A stretch of DNA of 64,000 nt, taken from positions 68,640 through 132,639 of the forward strand of contig NW_022985558.1 in assembly GCF_010093815.1 (NCBI RefSeq). The letters run 5' to 3'. Shown here piece after piece: positions 46,257 through 58,378 of the stretch (position 1 is its first letter; each line of letters starts with the position of its first letter). The position numbers were made by a program, and so were the translations under genes. Under the pieces are notes generated by a model, which saw only the letters and a list, made by a program, of their open reading frames with translations, was not told where the DNA came from and searched no databases. The stretch is from Pseudovirgaria hyperparasitica (Eukaryota; Ascomycota; Dothideomycetes; Acrospermales; Acrospermaceae).

Positions 46257-48485
46257 TCACCTGCTGTATTGACCAGGCTTCTGTGACAGCTCGTTGTAAG
46301 CACTGGTGACCAGCCCCGACAGCTCTTTATACGACATAATCGCAATATGCTCGTTGTCACGAGACGTCAGCATGATCTTCTCGTCCACGCCAGCGTCGAG
46401 TTTGTTCAGGCATGTTATTACATGGCCAATGTCAAGCGAAGGGCGATTATCACTGTCCACTTGATGGAAAACATAATCCCTAAAGAGCTTCAGTGGATAG
46501 CGAGCCCCCGATTCTGACCACTTCGGATCTCTATCGTACTCTGTTCGCTCGTTGATCATGCCAAGTTTCGTCATCAGGCGAACGAGCCGCCCATTTTCCA
46601 CTTCAGCGCCAAGTAGGGAAGTGATTCTATCTTCTGCGTGTAGAGCACTGCTCAACGTCGATGTAATCTCGGGTGTGATCGCCCGAAGAAATGACAGGAT
46701 ATCATAGGATTGAAGAGCCTCGGGACTGACATCCGAGGGGCCTTGAACTAGCCAACGGACAACGTCCTGGAGACGAGGTGAGAAGTTCCTGTTTTGGCTG
46801 AATTGAGATAGAGCATTCAAGACCTGACCATTTTGAACATTTGGGGTATTAAAAACACTGATCGGCTGACCAAGACCGATTGATAGGATGAGCACGCCAA
46901 ATCGGCGTATATCTTCACTCTGATGTGCCTCTAGGCTTTGTGCCACATTGGAATCGCCTTGAGTGACATCTAGGATACCACATCCATTGATCCGAACTCG
47001 ATTCTGAGAGGTAAGTAGGATCTTACTGGGAGTGATGACGCGAGCTGCCAGACCAAGCGCGTGAATATCTTTCAAGGCATTCGAGATTTGCACGATGTAG
47101 CCCCATAACACGCTTTCGGTTGGAATATCTCTGTTCCTTCGATTCGCGGACGGTAAGTGGATGGCTAACGATTGCGTTAGAGGGTGATAGTCTGTAACGA
47201 CGATGAACGATCCATCACCAAAAGCTCTGGTGGTGAACATCTTATGTATGCCAACGACGTTTGGGTTGATAATCTTTTTCCACGAATTGACGATCTCTTT
47301 CACATTGACTGTGTCAAAAAGGGAAAAGTTCTCCAAACGGCGTATGGCGTAAGGCTTGCCGTCATCTTTGTCTATAGCTTTGAAAACGAAAGACTTGTAG
47401 CCAAATATGGGCGCAGACTTTGAACTACTCATTGGGAGTGGCACGAGAGAATGGTAATTTTCGACCGCTAGAGCATTTGATGATCCCCCAGGGAGAGTTT
47501 GGGCACAGGCATCCATCTTCTTCGACAGTTCTTCTCTCAAGTTGTTCGAAATGAAGAACTCATGAACGCTTTTCTGATACGCCGGTCGAGGCGGTAGATA
47601 GTCGGGTGCTGGGAAGTAGTGATGCCAATTAGGCTGAAACGCATTTACGTTTTGGTAGAATCCAGCTTGTGCCGCTTGTGCTGCGGCTGCGCTTTGCGAA
47701 TAGGGATCCAATGACATCTGGCTGGCAGCCCCGGAAAGCCCGGTCATGGGTGAGTTTGAGTTATAGGTGTCGTAGTTCAAGGCCATTGCGGCACTTGGAT
47801 CCATCTGATATTGAGAGTCATAAGCGCCAGCCGAGTAGTCCACATAATCTTGTGATTGGTGTGACTGTGAGGGTACGAACTCTTGTGATACATCCTTGCT
47901 CAGTGTTGAAGGGGCTATAGGCTGCACGTTTTGAGATTTTGGTGTGAAAATGGCGGCGTTCAACGCTTTCGGGGAGATGGTCGCGTTCCTGGGTGTGGAT
48001 GAAGCACCATTGGCTGAAAGCTGCAGATTTGTCGTCGATTGCAGAGGAGTTGGCTGAAAAGCTGGCGAGTCGGCATTGAATTTCTTCTTGCTGTCATTCT
48101 GCGAGCCTGATGAGCTGATCTTAGCACGGTCATGCTGGAAGTTACAGCCGCTATTTTCATATCGGCAGTGACCATAGATCACCACATTGCGACATAATGT
48201 ATGCTTGGCATCTGGGTAAAGATAATAAGTAGGTGTAATGGTGGATGGGTGTGAATAGATACTCGCACGAGAATGCTTGCATTGTGTAAGGCATTTGCAT
48301 AAAATAATCGAATCGCAATGCAGGGCATTGACAGCTTGTTCAGAGTAGTTGTACATGACTGATAGTAAGAGAGTTCAAAGATCACGGTGTATGAGAAAAC
48401 GATACTTACCTCGACCTCCTTGTTGTCTGTTAGGCCGGGGAGATGACACTCCCCTCCCACCAGATGGGCTTCCGGAAGTGGACAT
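46257..48485 (-). CDS. PAN3: PAN2-PAN3 deadenylase regulatory subunit Pan3
   Basis: Two exons, 48485-48410 and 48211-46257 (198-bp intron), give 676 aa. An N-terminal CCCH zinc finger spans the first splice: DAKHTLCRNVVIYGHCRYEN then SGCNFQHD. A Ser/Gln-rich linker follows, then a pseudokinase domain (VHEFFISNNLREEL; GYKSFVFKAIDKDDGKPYAI; LGLAARVITPSKILLT). The C-terminal knob (RYPLKLFRDYVFHQVDSDNR) binds Pan2. Pan3 recruits the Pan2 nuclease to poly(A) tails in the cytoplasm. The intron is long for this locus. The downstream frame is open through most of it from an ATG at 48356, so an alternative N terminus that skips the first exon yet keeps the zinc finger is possible. Confidence 0.93.
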
Positions 48486-48639
48486 GGAATGTCTGCCTGG
48501 AGGAGATCGATGGCGCGCGACGTACTGAGCCTGAGTAAGGTCAAACGATTGAGGGGGCAAGGGTTTGGAGGACGATAGCTCGTGTGGGATTTTCTATAAT
48601 AATTTTAGGATAACGTTTTGGAAGTGATTTGCGTCGAGA

Positions 48640-49764
48640 TCAAGGACGAAGACTTGCTCTCGATACACTTCTCACTTGATTCAGTTCCGCGGGAAACCTT
48701 GCTCCTGGGTCACCTGAGCCAGGTATGTAAGCTTGCCAAAACAATGGATCGATTCCCTGACGCTGCTGGGGCCTCCTATCAGGGAGTACTGGAGTAGGTA
48801 TAGGCGGCCCTTGATGTACAGGTGTTGGTCTAGATGTCGAGTTTGATATTAGGTTCAATTGTGGTTCTGGCGTTGTTCCTGAGCCTAAGTGCAGGTTCGG
48901 TCCTAGCTTTAGAGGAGGCGACGATTTGGAGAGACTCTTCAGTGTCGATAGCTCACTAAGCGCTATGATATCGTCTGGCGACGTGGGCGTCTTCGTGGTA
49001 TCCGTGTAGGTAAGCGAGGGAATAGAGGAAGTAAGTTGCTGTAATGTATCTGAGAAACCCTCAGAGCGACCTCCCTTACTAGTCAACTTGGTATCTACCG
49101 GTACGTCAAGTGATAGTATAGGCTTCTTTGGCTCAGGAGAAATGGGCAATGGGTCTCTGGATTCAGACGCGACAAACTTGACTTGTGGAATCTCGGCTTC
49201 AAAAAATAGAGAACGCTTATCAGCAAGCTTTAAACCAAGCAGTAGGACGTGTTTTGCACGCCTTGCAAGATCAACGTAGTTTCTAGCGCAGGACGACGTG
49301 CGAGATGACTTTGACTGTTGCGGCGTTGTCGAAGGCTGCACGGCAGAGTGATGCTTGTGTTTCTGCGCGATATCAATAGAGTCTCCGCGGCTTTGCACTC
49401 CTACAGATTCTTCAGGTTTCGGACGCCTGATGTTGTACACCTTGCTGTAATCCAACTCAAAGATTTTGTATTTATGTTTCCGCCCGAGGTACCTCCTTGG
49501 TGTCTTCTCAACCCCGGCCACTTTCTCCAATTGTTCCGCTTGCAGTCGCGTTGGATCCGGGCTCAATTTCTCAGGTAGACTGGTGGTCTGAAACGATTCA
49601 ATGGGTTCGGGAGGGGACTGCGTTTCAGTTGTTTTTGCGGCGGCTGGTGGGTCACCAAACGGCAGTGGTTCTTCCGGGTCTGAATACAATGTTCTAGGTA
49701 TGTGTGGTTGTGTCGCTTTCAGGAGCCGGCTCCCGAAATCTCCTGCCTGAATCCTGCTTTGCAT
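48640..49764 (-). CDS. Ser/Pro-rich hypothetical protein
   Basis: One open exon of 374 aa starting MQSRIQAGDFGSRLLKATQP at 49764. It is mainly disordered (Ser, Pro, Thr, Lys). Two segments look more structured: RRYLGRKHKYKIFELDYSKV near residues 90-110 and ARNYVDLARRAKHVLLLGLK near residues 160-180. No known domain is recognised. The promoter is shared with the divergent UBX-domain gene about 530 bp away. A further upstream exon is possible because a short frame with an ATG (about 49882) and GT donors lies just 5', so the N terminus is uncertain. Confidence 0.6.
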   Translation of the reverse strand: MQSRIQAGDFGSRLLKATQPHIPRTLYSDPEEPLPFGDPPAAAKTTETQSPPEPIESFQTTSLPEKLSPDPTRLQAEQLEKVAGVEKTPRRYLGRKHKYKIFELDYSKVYNIRRPKPEESVGVQSRGDSIDIAQKHKHHSAVQPSTTPQQSKSSRTSSCARNYVDLARRAKHVLLLGLKLADKRSLFFEAEIPQVKFVASESRDPLPISPEPKKPILSLDVPVDTKLTSKGGRSEGFSDTLQQLTSSIPSLTYTDTTKTPTSPDDIIALSELSTLKSLSKSSPPLKLGPNLHLGSGTTPEPQLNLISNSTSRPTPVHQGPPIPTPVLPDRRPQQRQGIDPLFWQAYIPGSGDPGARFPAELNQVRSVSRASLRP

Positions 49765-50293
49765 CAGTAATAATGTCGGTATAGATAGTATCTTTCGTAT
49801 ATAGTTATAGTTGGGAAAGGCTCACGATTACGGATTGGAACTTGTAGTCCCCCCGAAGCCCAGCGAGGGCAGTAGCAGCATACTCTATGGCAGCAATGTC
49901 TCGCAATCAAGGGACAGAGCAGTGCGCAGAGTCGCGCCGTGCGTAATTGTGAGGAGGAAGAGAATGAGGGAAGCAAGAGAGATCGCGGTCCCGTTCGGGG
50001 TTGCAGATGCTGTGATCAAGACTGCGGTAGCGGGATGATAGTTACGCGGCTGGTAGGTGAGTGATACGAGACAGCGATTCTGCCACCGCCTTCGGGCTCA
50101 CATCCACTAAACTCCATGGCCCTGGTGTGACATAACCACGGACACAGTTTAAAGGTTTCGTTGACACAATAAGCTTCATGCTGCTACAGATACAGGACTG
50201 CTAGATACTCTCATCTTTGTGTGTCCGTCTTCTTGTTTCGTAACTTTGCGATCTATCTCTTCTAATGCCTCTTCACCAACCTCGGACGCAACT
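49765..50293. promoter_or_regulatory. Divergent promoter between the orphan and UBX genes
   Basis: About 530 bp between two diverging start codons. It may also hide a small first exon of the orphan gene. No specific binding site can be named. Confidence 0.4.
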
Positions 50294-51893
50294 ATGGCTG
50301 AAGCAGCGGTAAATCTGGACAGCCTGTCCCCAGCACAGCAAGAAGCGCTGCAACAATACACCGCAGTGACGGATCAAGATGTCCAGGCAGCTATCGATGT
50401 CCTTCAACGGTGCCAATGGAACGTTCAGGTACATAATTATACATCCAACAGGCTCTATTCTTATATGATTGCAGATAGCTATCACGAGGTTTTTTGATGG
50501 CGAACCTGCCGACCCTATTGCTACAGCCACTCCCGCCGTTCCTCCGCCACATAACTCTCGCCGCCAAGGTGTTTTGCTGGATGATATACCTGTGCGGAGA
50601 TCTGGTTCCAGAAGCAGAGGCTTAGAGCCGGCCCCGAGGGTCGTTCCGCAACCCGAGTCGCAGATCAATTACCAGGCCCCTCTCCTTGTATACATCCTCC
50701 TCTTCCCTCTCAACCTAGCAACCGGAGTCTTAGGTCGCCTGGGCAGGGCCATAGGCTACATATTCCCATTCCTACCCCGACTGTGGACAACTATCTTCGC
50801 GAGGAATACAGCCCGGGGCTCAAGGAGCAATACCAGCGGACGTCGCGCCCTCAACCCACGCGACACGGCCGCACGTAATATTCGCGAATTCGAAGAAGAA
50901 TACGGTCCACATTCTCTACCCATCTTTGAAAATGGCTACGCTCAAGCCTATGATCTGGCTAAGCGCGATCTAAAATTCCTTTTAGTCGTCCTCTTCTCTC
51001 CTGAACATGATGACACCTCCTCCTTTATCCGCGACACCCTCCTCGCCCCACCCGTCGCAGACTACATTCGAGATCCAACAAACAACATCATCTTATGGCT
51101 AGGCAACGTTCTAGATTCGGAAGCTTACCAAGTCGCTTCGGAATTGCGTGTTACAAAACTACCCGTTGCAACTCTCATGGTGCACACTCCTTCGGTCTCT
51201 TCCACCGCCTTCACCGTTATCGCCCGCATCGCCGGACCTATGCCACCTGCTACCTTTGGAGCAAAGCTACGTTCTGCCGTCAGCCAGAATATCGAGCCCC
51301 TGGAGCGCGTCCGCGCATCGCGTGCTGAACAGTCCGCAACTCGCTCCCTGCGTGAGCAACAAAATACTGCATACGAGCGCTCGCTTGCGCAAGACCGTGA
51401 GCGAGCGCGTAAGAAGCGCGAGGAAGAGGAAAATCGCAAGCGCGAGGAAGAGGAAGCAGCAGAGAGGGAGGCGCAACAGCAGCGCTATGAAGAAGATCTA
51501 GCACAGTGGCGCATGTGGCGTGCGCAAAGGTTGAAGCCGGAGCCTAGCGCGGACGTCAAGGATGCCGTGCGGATCAATATTCGCATGCCATCGGGCGAGC
51601 GAGTCATGAGGAAGTTTGAAGCAGATGCGCAACTGGAAGAGCTTTATGCGTTTGTCGAATGCTATGACGTCATCACTACAGGAGTGAATGAGAGCGAGAA
51701 AATCGAACAACCACAGGGGTTCTCGTTCGAATACGGCTTCCTTCTCGTGAGTCCGATGCCGAGAGAAGAATACAAGCTTGTGGACGGTGGTACGTTGAAG
51801 GAGAGGATAGGGCGGAGTGGGACTTTGATAGTAGAGACAATCGGCGGAGTCGATAGCGAGGAGGAGGAAGACGAAGACGACGAAGAAGAATGA
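50294..51893 (+). CDS. UBX-domain ER membrane protein (Ubx2/UBXD8 type)
   Basis: Two exons, 50294-50428 and 50475-51893 (46-bp intron), give 517 aa. The architecture is UBA-like helices (residues 1-52), a Pro/Arg-rich linker, and a hydrophobic hairpin LLVYILLFPLNLATGVLG / AIGYIFPFLP (about 114-148). Then comes a UAS thioredoxin-like domain (AYDLAKRDLKFLLVVLFSPE to TLMVHTPSVSSTAFTVIARI), a long Glu/Arg coiled coil (about 330-385), and a C-terminal UBX domain (RINIRMPSGERVMRKFEADA onward). An acidic tail follows. Proteins with this order recruit the Cdc48/p97 ATPase to the ER or lipid droplets in ER-associated degradation and lipid control. Full domain set, no gaps. Choice between the Ubx2 and UBXD8/FAF2 names is not made. 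Confidence 0.92.
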
Positions 51894-52112
51894 GTGTACA
51901 TGTACACAAGGAGACGAGATACACAAAAGGTCACTATTGTATAGATCAAGGTGCACCAGGCATATATTTAGCCATAAGTAGCCATTATGACGGACTATGT
52001 CCGTCTATACAAGAAAGGTATCATAACAATTGTCCGTTTAGACACCATCTTGTCCAAATGCATCAGACTAAGATTTCACGCGGCCGTAAAGTCATGACCG
52101 ACGCACTCATCA

Positions 52113-53682
52113 CTAAGCAACCCATCGTTTCAACTCGTATTCCCTCACCTGCTCCGTGTCCCTTCCTCTGACATCGTCCTGCACCTCCCTGCTCGCGGTG
52201 TTCCCGCTCTTCTCACCCTCAAACGCATCGCCGCAGTCGTCCTTCAGCACATACACCATACTGTCGTACGCCGCAACATTGCGATGGAAGCTACCCATGC
52301 ATCCGTAGTCCTGACCTGTCCACGCATCCGTCACCCGGTACTTGCCGGCGTCCTTGAGCTCTGGCACGTCGCTGTAGAGTACGGAACGATCTTGTGTTGA
52401 AGACGACGGGTTGAAGACAAGGACGAGCACGCCGCCGGTGTAGCGCCCACTCCAGTACTCGGCGGGGTGCAACCAGTCGAACGTCCAGTCGGGGTTAGTG
52501 CCCCATTTGTACGGCGCAGCTGCGCGGCCATATCGCCCGTCCTGATTGAACGCGAGCAGGTACTTGTTCTTCAACACATCGACGTTTGCGGCCGAGAGCG
52601 TGTCCAGCGGCGTGCCTATCAACAGCGGGCTTTTCATGATCGCCCAGATGGCGAAGTGCGTGCGCCCTTGCTCGAACGTTAGCTCGCCGTTGCCCAACTC
52701 CAGCATGTCGGCGTCCGGGCGCTTGAAGAAATCCACGTTGTTCATGTAGAACGAGTTCGCGTTCCAGATGTCAGTGATGCGGTCCCAGCGCGGGTTGATG
52801 TCGTCGGTCGAGCGCCATGATGCGCCAACGTCGGCGCCCCAGGCCTCGACGTTTGCGGTACCCCATTGACAAAGGGAGTACAAAATCGGCCGGTCTTGGG
52901 CGAGGATGGCGTCGCGCATGCGAGTAAAGCGGTAGTGGGTGTTTGACTTCGTCCAATCGTAGTTGTCAGGGCATTGGCCGTCTTTGTTCGTGCAGGTCCC
53001 GTTGCGGAGCTCGACTTTTTCCGGAACGCAGAAGCTGCATTCGTCTTTGTACTTGTCGGGAATGTTGCAGTTGTCGTATTTGAGGTCTGACGAAATCAGC
53101 TGCGGGAACACGTTCTTGGGAATGGGGTGAGGAGGAGGAGGGAGGATTGCTTACAGTCGACTCCCCATGATGCCCACGTTGCAGCATCAACGTCTTCGTA
53201 GTCAATGCTTGCTTGGTAGCCGGCACAGGTCAATGTTCCGGCAGAGCTGTAGATGCCGAGTTTCAAGCCCATGGCGTGGACCTTGTCTGCGGTGCCGCTG
53301 ATGCCCTTTGGAAACTTGGTGATATCTGGGATCAGTTTGCCGTTCTCACGGCGGTCCTTTACCTGCCAGCAATCATCGATATTGACGTATTCATAGCCCG
53401 CGTCCTACACAGCGGTTAGTCGGAGTATCGTGAATTCGAACAAAGCTTTGCACCTTCAGGCCAAGTGACACCATCTTCTCGGCTGCAGTGAGGAACTTGG
53501 ATTCGTCAATGTCACAATGGAAGCTATGCACGATCAGCATGTGTTGATTACACCACCAGTAATATTCCATACGCATTCCACGAGTTCCAACCTAAGGCTG
53601 GAAGCCTGCCAACCCCATCTGCGCGGTAAAGGGCTTCACTCAGTGGTACTGCCAGTAGCAGAGCAGTAACGGTAAGCCTCAT
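52113..53682 (-). CDS. Secreted alpha-galactosidase, GH27
   Basis: Four exons, 53682-53573, 53523-53454, 53404-53155 and 53086-52113, sum to 1404 nt, 467 aa. A signal peptide [17 protein letters not shown] is followed by the GH27 opening [20 protein letters not shown]. Other family strings are [14 protein letters not shown] and [20 protein letters not shown]. The nucleophile is Asp148 in YLKYDNC and the likely acid/base is Asp239 in WRSTDDI (R235-x3-D). The C-terminal beta domain includes [12 protein letters not shown]. The enzyme removes terminal alpha-galactose from plant galactomannans and raffinose sugars outside the cell. Conserved motifs span all three introns, supporting the exon model. 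Confidence 0.94.
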
Positions 53683-55588
53683 ATTGCGGGTGCTGATATG
53701 AAGCGTAGGTTTCAAAGTGTTCATACGAAAGAAAAAAAATGTAGGGGAAAGTGCTGTTGATCAAGACTCCGTAATTTGAATCCGGGGAATTATGGAAGTG
53801 CGGACTCGGCATGAAATGTCTCAATGTGTGAATGGGTGGTATATATACTGGTCATAGGGCCATGACTGGCTTCAACACTGAGTGGAGTATGTCTTTGTTG
53901 TTGTGCTCAAACTTGCTGAGGTATTCAGGGCGCGCTTAGCAAGTGGTACATAGTCAGGCATGCGAGCATTCCCTGGATGTCTCACGCAAAATGAATATGT
54001 TTGGTTTATTTGCCCGATGAGACGGCGAGAATGTGATCGTGTATACGTCATTCCTATGGTTCCCAGCCGTTGGAGCTTGGAGGAGAGGTGTCGTTAACCA
54101 CATGTCCCGTTATCAGATGTGTTAGTGAAGGAGATCAGCGCGCTCCACTGGTCCGCTAGGCATGTGGTCAGGCCTGCTGTAGTATGCATGCTGCCCGTGT
54201 CACCAAAAGAGGTCCACTTGTCGATGTTTTAGCTCGGAAGTACGAGTCGCAGTTTTTGTAGTTTGTCTCCTTGATTGCGCTATGAAGGTACACATATCTT
54301 GAAGTTCTGCGTACGGGGGTGTGAGCAAGGGATATCATGCAAATGGATGTTAGCATGTTGTGGCTAGATGCTCTTCCTTGGTGTGTCCTGATAAGACATG
54401 GGGAAATGAAATGTTACAAGACTGGAAAACAACAACAACCATACAAAACAACTCTGAAGAGATCGGCGTTCTAGGTTGTTTGAGGGTCCACCCGGGCACC
54501 GAGGCCGGTAAAGCGCTAGTCCGCTTCGAGTTCGTATGCGGGGGAGCAGGTCGGTACTTTGGGGTCAGGAGGTCAGGAGGCCATGGACAACTATTCAGGG
54601 AGTGTTGTGCAGCGTGTTGCTGAGCATGGGCAGTCAGGGGAGTGGCATGCATAGCTAAACAAGTCGTCTCGTGCCTGGGTTAGAGCGAGCAATGTGACTG
54701 TAGATCTGAACGACTCCCATGAATATATTACGTTAGCATCCTGACTTGTTAAGAGTGTTCACTTGTCAGACCCCATGCGTGAAGCCCATTCGACCGTGGA
54801 TGGACTCGGGAAAGGGAGGCTGTCACGCAGCCTTGTGCCCATGGCATAATGATCTGGATTCGTTGGACCTCCATGTGGTGATGACATTGCTCTACCGGTC
54901 GACACCAACACCAAGACCTAGGTACACAGGTATGATGTGCAGAGTAGGTTGCGATGGTGTTGTATCTAGCCCGGTCAAGTACACGGTCGATCAACGCACA
55001 CGCGATACTCCATGGCGACGATTGGACTCGGGACGATCGTGCGATAGCCAGCGCCAGCCGTATATAGTAGGTGTGTGCATCTGTCGCTTTAACGTTGAAA
55101 ACTTGTCATGTCGCGTGGTCTATGCCGTCACGTCTGTTGCCAGGAGTTCGGATAAAGACTCGTTCTCGTATATAATGCAAGGGAGCAGTTCGACATCCTC
55201 GAACTGCTATCAGGGATGAAGTATGGTACTGACAACTTGGCTCAAATGAGTCGTACAGTAAAGAGGGAGTACACATAAAAACAAGTTGTCGGATGGGATC
55301 GCTTGGGTAATTAGACGTGGGATTTGAGGTCAGAAAATTGACTCGTGATCTCGTGTTGTTAGCGCCTACGCGTCAATAACAGACGCGTCGAAATTACTCT
55401 TGTGATACAACTGGGATGGGTACTCGGCTACCTCAGTACTCATTTAGAAGTCCTGCGGTTCCGATACAACAAGTGATGCGTGTTCCTTTAGGATGGCCAT
55501 GGAGGTATATATACACTATGTAAACGAATACTAAACTATATAGATATATATGTACATATGTATATCTTGGCGCATGTTACAGAGCGGA
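53683..55588. other. Intergenic region, alpha-galactosidase promoter and unknown
   Basis: 1.9 kb between two minus-strand genes. Short frames (for example 54746-55219, 157 codons) lack motifs. A TATATATA stretch lies near 55505-55565. Regulatory sites for carbon control are possible but I could not define one. Confidence 0.45.
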
Positions 55589-57373
55589 CTACGATTCATC
55601 CACATGCCCGATCGACTGTCCGACCTTCAGCTTCTGGCCCTTTTCAATGTTCCATCGCCAGCCACCTGGTCGCTCCTCTTCTCCGGTGAAGCCCTCGTCA
55701 AATGAAGGCCTCCTTCCCTTCGGCGCCTCGAATACGAGCACGATGGTTGATCCAAGCTGGAACCCTCCCATCTCTTCCCCTCGCGTAAGCGCATGTCCAC
55801 GGAGGATTGCGCTGGCGCCTTCGTAGGTCGCCTCAGCAAAACCCGAGTATGGCTCTCCATCATTCGCTGCTTGCTCCGCTGCGCGATCTGCAGCAGTGTC
55901 GGTCGTCAATGAATTTGTCCGAAGTTCACGATCGAAGTTGACAACAATGGATCCTACGTTTGTGGCACCCACTGGCGTGTACGAGAAGAAACCCCATCTC
56001 CACCTTCCAAGGAGTACTACACGTTCGTTTAGTGTGAACAGCCCAGGCAAGGTCCTTTGGAGGTAGGGAGAAACGCTGTAGAGCTCGCCAGCGAAATGGC
56101 GACGGCTTTCGACGACCCATGATACGGGTGAGTGAAACCTGTGGTAATCGCCGGGTGCCAGATAGACGACACAATAATACAGTGCCGTTGGGCCCTTCTC
56201 TTTCGATGTTGCAGGTGCCCACCAGGGCTGTGAAGTCGGCCCACTGCGAGCCAATTCAGCGGTCACGTCTAACTCAGAGGACAATTGAGACTTGGTTGAT
56301 TGATCCTTTGGTGTGTCCTTCTTGTCCCCTCTATTTTTTGCTGGCCCAGAGAAGAGGTTTGGTAAGGTATATGAAATACCGTTGACTTGTGCGAACTCTT
56401 CATCCTCTCGAATAACTTCTTCATCGCCAAGGCTGTGTCGATCCTGACTGGAAACTGAAGGGCGGGATGCTAGCTCTGATGTTGGTGTAGAAATGCCTGA
56501 GCTGCTAGGTCTTCTGGAGCCCAGCAAGGCGTCCAAGCTGTATGTCACCCCTTTGACTTGCTCGACCTCGCCATGCTCAATAGTCCCAAACTGAATAACT
56601 TTGCCATCTGCGGGCGATACGATGGAGTTGGGATTCGGATCAATTGGTCTAACGCCTGGTTTGAGCGTTCGGTAGAAGAAGGCAGCGAGATTAGGGTAGA
56701 CGTGGAGGTCGGGTTCGGCGACTTCGTCAAGACTACAATCATTAGTACTGCCTATATTGAATGACTAATGTCTTACTTGACACCGAAGATGAACGAGTAT
56801 AATCTGAACCCCGGCACACGGAGGTAGTAGGGGATTGTAAGTTCATTGAACCGACCCCATAATCTTGATAGAGCCTTCAGAGGTAGTGTAGACATAATCT
56901 GGACTTGCCTGATCGACCGTTAGAAGATATCGATTCGGGTCTCCTTCAACATGAACGTACCATGGCCCACTTGGCCGAATTCTCTTTCTCTTCTTTGGGC
57001 AACCGTGTTTTTCGCTTTCGTCATCTTCACGCTCTTGTGTTCGCACTTCTTCCTCTTCAATTCGTCGTTTTTCCCTAGCCTGCACTCTGTATAATTGCAA
57101 TAACCCCAGAAAACCAATTCCAAGCCCTACTGGTATAGGCTTCCACTCCACTTTTGTCTGCCCCAGGGCACTTCTTAGCCGAGACCTGAATGAACCCCGG
57201 GGGTTTTGTTGTTGCTGGATGCAGCCTCGTGGAGAGGAGGAGAAAGATCGACTTCGTGGTAGGGAGTAGCGATGCCGATACGAAGCTGGCGCCCTCGTGT
57301 TGGTCCATGTCGAGCGATGGATACGCATATAATGGCATTTTACAAGCCGCCATTGGCTTCGAGCTGCCATCAT
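55589..57373 (-). CDS. PSD1: Phosphatidylserine decarboxylase, mitochondrial type
   Basis: Three exons, 57373-56961, 56908-56777 and 56732-55589 (introns 52 and 44 bp), give 562 aa. It converts phosphatidylserine to phosphatidylethanolamine at the inner mitochondrial membrane. The Arg/Ser-rich N terminus (RHRYSLPRSRSFSSSPRG) is a targeting sequence, and PIPVGLGIGFLGLLQLYRV is the membrane segment. The family string GPW-QVQIMSTLPLKALSRLWG crosses intron 1, and FGV-NLDEVAEPDLHVYPNLAA crosses intron 2. The self-cleavage motif LGST is at 508-511, with Ser510 becoming the pyruvoyl group. Active-site His occurs in YLAPGDYHRFHSPV. A Ser/Lys/Asp-rich insert of about 80 residues lies after YSLDALLGSRR. 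The frame is open upstream of 57373, but that start gives the best targeting peptide. Confidence 0.94.
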
Positions 57374-58378
57374 TCGCCTCGATCCATATATCGACCCGAG
57401 TTTTGAGTGGTCCAACTTCAGTGTCGCAACGGGTGAGGACAATAGGAGATGTATAGCGAAAATGCGATCTGCTGAACTGGTATTGTTCTGTAGGCCCGGC
57501 GTTCTGGTGCGGGATGACGTCTCAGGCAGACGAACCTCTCCAGGATGGATTCCGCACGACTTGGCGCTGGGCACGCTAGTGTTGTAGCATTGCGACCTCA
57601 TCCCATTCATGAGCACCTCGTCAATAGAGTGAACCTCCATCAATACATGAGTAATGGTCGTGCACTGGGTACCCATTGAGCAGGCGCATCTATAACAATA
57701 GAATCTTATCTCGAACTTATTCTTCTATAGATATAAACGCCTTGGAGGGTAGCAAGCACAACGCTCTTGAAACGGCAAGAGATAGAGTATGGGAGTATAT
57801 CAAGTCCACTAACAGGTAGAGGAGACTCAGCTCATTGGACCAGTTCTAATTAATGATCACTTAATACTAAGCTGTGGGCTTATAAATCAATGTAATCCGA
57901 ATTCGTTGGTGATCGCTTATGTTTACGGAAAAACTGAGACCATGAGGACGTTTTATATCGAAGGCGCATCTGCAAAGAGGAGGTATGGTTTTATGAAGAG
58001 ACTCAATTCTGATTTTCGCCGTCAAGTAACAAAAGCCCTGGCCAACGCTCATATTTTGAGCAGGATATGATATGTGAGGCACTCTACCCAACGCCATAAA
58101 CCATCCTACCAGTAGAGCTCATATAAGCAGAGAGAAGAAACGCAGAGATAGTAACCTCACCACCGATGAATCCCGAATCCTGCTGTGAATAACACAAATG
58201 GAGAGATTCAGACGTAAAGATCCGCCGACAGTAACGTTAAATCATGTCTATACCCATCCCAAAGAACGAATGAATGCCATGCCAGGTGATTATGGTGGTA
58301 AAATGTGAGACTGAAATACGTGAAAGTCGAAAATGTTTGTGCGTGCGACTGACGGCACAATAAGGTTCAGAAGATCAC
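57374..58378. other. Intergenic region
   Basis: About 1 kb between two minus-strand genes. The open frame that continues upstream of PSD1 to 57676 shows no conserved features. Nothing else stands out. Confidence 0.45.

Noticed and set aside
54746-55219. 157-codon plus-strand frame
   Set aside because: Irregular Cys/Arg-rich sequence with no hydrophobic core or motif, and its start codon is not ATG; likely chance.
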